DNA of 38,130 nt from DASZOC01 sp035550975 (GTDB lineage Bacteria > Actinomycetota > CADDZG01 > WHSQ01): contig DASZOC010000036.1 in the NCBI GenBank assembly GCA_035550975.1, positions 1-38,130 of the forward strand, read 5' to 3'. Made by a program: the position numbers and the translations under genes. Each line of letters begins with the position of its first letter. Position 1 is the first letter of the stretch. Shown in pieces: positions 36,818-38,130 of this stretch. The notes under the pieces are model-generated. The model made no database searches. It had not been told where the DNA came from and saw nothing but the letters and a program-made list of their open reading frames with translations.

Positions 36818-37471
36818 ATGCCGATCACTCCTGAGGAGGTCAGGAACAAGGAGTTCGCCGCGACCCTGCGGCGCGGTTACGAGAAGGATCAGGTGGACGA
36901 GTTCCTGGCCCTCTTGGCCGATGACTATCAGAAGGCGTTGGATCGTGCCGCGACAGCGTCTGATCCCTTCGCAGCGATGGGTCAGCAGGTCGCCGACGTC
37001 ATGCGCACGGCGGACGCCGCAGCCGGTGAGCTCCGGCGTCGCGCGGAGGAAGAGGCGGCTAACTACCGCAAACGAGCTGCCGATAAGGCGCTTGGCATCC
37101 GCAAGCAAGCTCAGGAGGAAGCCGAGCAGATCCTGGCGACCGCACGCGCGGAAGCAGACAAGATCCGCTCCGGCGCCATCGCTGTCGCCGACAAGACCAA
37201 AGGCGAGGCGGAGCTCCTTGCTCGGGATCTTCTGCGATCTGCCGAAGGGGAGAAGTCGCGGATCATCGGCGACGCGGTAGCGCTCAACGAGCGCCTTACC
37301 GCCTACGAGCAGGACCTGCGCGACCGGGTCGCACGCGCAACGGAAGCGTTCGACCGGATCAGGAACGAATTCTCGAACGCTGATGGTGGGACTCGTGAAC
37401 CGGCTCCGCCCGGTCCTGAGGCCATGCCGCAGCCTGACGGTCGTCCCGCGCTGGAGCACACATCTCCATAG
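36818..37471 (+). CDS. DivIVA-domain coiled-coil protein
   Basis: 217 residues. N-terminal DivIVA-like membrane-targeting region (ITPEEVRNKEFAATLRRGYEKDQVDEFL, split here as ITPEEVRNKEF and RRGYEKDQVDEFLALL) followed by a long heptad-rich coiled coil (about 60-190, RRRAEEEAANYRKRAADKA type) and a Pro/Gly-rich end. Such proteins mark curved membranes and organise polar growth or division in Actinomycetota (family knowledge). ATG 36818 has GAGGGAAGGA; an ATG at 36776 has none. The next gene begins 18 nt downstream. Confidence 0.88.
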   Translation: MPITPEEVRNKEFAATLRRGYEKDQVDEFLALLADDYQKALDRAATASDPFAAMGQQVADVMRTADAAAGELRRRAEEEAANYRKRAADKALGIRKQAQEEAEQILATARAEADKIRSGAIAVADKTKGEAELLARDLLRSAEGEKSRIIGDAVALNERLTAYEQDLRDRVARATEAFDRIRNEFSNADGGTREPAPPGPEAMPQPDGRPALEHTSP

Positions 37472-37489
37472 CCGTCATTCAGATCCGTC

Positions 37490-38130
37490 ATGAAGCGGCG
37501 CATCCTCCTCGCGGCAGCTACGGCGCTCGCCGTAGTGCTCGGCGTCACGGTGTACGTGGTGCTGGGGGTTGTGCGTGATCTCCGGGCGGCTCGGGTTGCG
37601 CTAGAAGGTTTTCCGGCGGCACCCGCCGCAGCCGATCTCCCTCTCGCGAAGAATCACGTGTCCAACGCGGTTCGGCGGCTCGATACCGTGCCCGCGCGCG
37701 CGGTCGGCTTGGTCCCGGTGATCCGGCAGAACCTCGGGAGCATCAGGGCCGTGCTCGAGGCATCACTGCCGCTACTCGAGGCCGCGGCTGGGATCGACGC
37801 GGCACTCGAACCTATCCGCCGCGGCGGCCTCATCACCGATGGCACGGTAGATCTGGTGCGACTGGAAGCATTGGAGGGCCCGGTGGGACGCAGTGAAGTC
37901 ACGCTCGAGAACCTCAACCTCGTAGCCGGACGCGCTTTGTCTCCCGTGCTTCTACCGCCGGTCTGGGATCTGGTGGCCCTGGTCGAGGACCGGTCGGGGC
38001 GCTCCCTCGCCACGACACGGGCCGCGCAGGCGGCGCTTGCCGCCGCCCCTGAATTGCTGGGAAGGACGACTCCCCGCACCTACCTCGTGGTGCTCATCAA
38101 CAACGCCGAGCTGCGAGGGGCGGGCGGGAT
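37490..38130 (+). CDS. DUF4012-family membrane-anchored protein (N-terminal part, cut by window end)
   Basis: Open from ATG 37490 to the window edge, 213 codons seen. One N-terminal membrane segment (about 4-28, RRILLAAATALAVVLGVTVY), then an extracytoplasmic helical region, reaching the DUF4012 signature YLVVLINNAELRGAGG at the very end. DUF4012 proteins are found in Actinomycetota and other bacteria, often in envelope or polysaccharide contexts; the function is not established. It follows the DivIVA-like gene closely and may be cotranscribed. Weak ribosome-binding site. Confidence 0.8.
   Translation, partial: MKRRILLAAATALAVVLGVTVYVVLGVVRDLRAARVALEGFPAAPAAADLPLAKNHVSNAVRRLDTVPARAVGLVPVIRQNLGSIRAVLEASLPLLEAAAGIDAALEPIRRGGLITDGTVDLVRLEALEGPVGRSEVTLENLNLVAGRALSPVLLPPVWDLVALVEDRSGRSLATTRAAQAALAAAPELLGRTTPRTYLVVLINNAELRGAGG

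Overview
The window is a high-GC chromosomal segment carrying almost the whole transcription/translation core cluster of a bacterium, very probably a member of the Actinomycetota. The pointers are the gene order (rpoB-rpoC ... rpsL-rpsG-fusA-tuf-S10-spc-alpha-truA-rplM-rpsI), the RpoC form that begins MLDVNYFDEL and carries a helical insertion near residues 140-300, a DivIVA-type coiled-coil gene and a DUF4012 gene downstream, and frequent GTG/TTG starts. The class cannot be fixed from sequence alone. A zinc-ribbon adenylate kinase, zinc-type S14 and long charged tails on several ribosomal proteins suggest a lineage away from the familiar Streptomyces/Mycobacterium groups.

Layout: 1-1319 is a secreted subtilase (minus strand). 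1452-9121 holds rpoB and rpoC behind a clear sigma70-like promoter, closed by a strong hairpin terminator. 9137-13525 is an accessory insert. It has a 63-residue small protein divergent from a C-terminal winged-helix (ArsR-like) regulator, with two 18-bp palindromic operators between them, then a second subtilase and a convergent membrane-anchored metallophosphoesterase. 13526-13878 is a hairpin-rich leader. 13879-34803 is one nearly continuous ribosomal-protein transcription unit (S12, S7, EF-G, EF-Tu, S10 ... SecY, Adk, Map, IF1, L36, S13, S11, S4, RpoA, L17), with an internal promoter plus leader terminator before infA. truA follows, then rplM-rpsI with their own promoter overlapping the truA stop. 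The right end carries a DivIVA-like gene and the start of a DUF4012 gene cut by the window edge.

The core genes supply RNA polymerase (beta, beta', alpha), ribosomal proteins, translation factors, the Sec translocon channel and N-terminal methionine removal. The most unusual features lie between the genes. A ~130-nt repeat is present twice in opposite orientations inside the spc region (rplP-rpmC gap and rplR-rpsE gap). The S12 and L3 genes have structured leaders, and rpoC appears to have a duplicated translation-start region. Also unusual are the long opposite-charge tails of the neighbouring L22 (basic) and S3 (acidic) and the Ala/Glu-rich tail of L17.

All alignments, counts and structures were made by eye; no database search or folding program was run.
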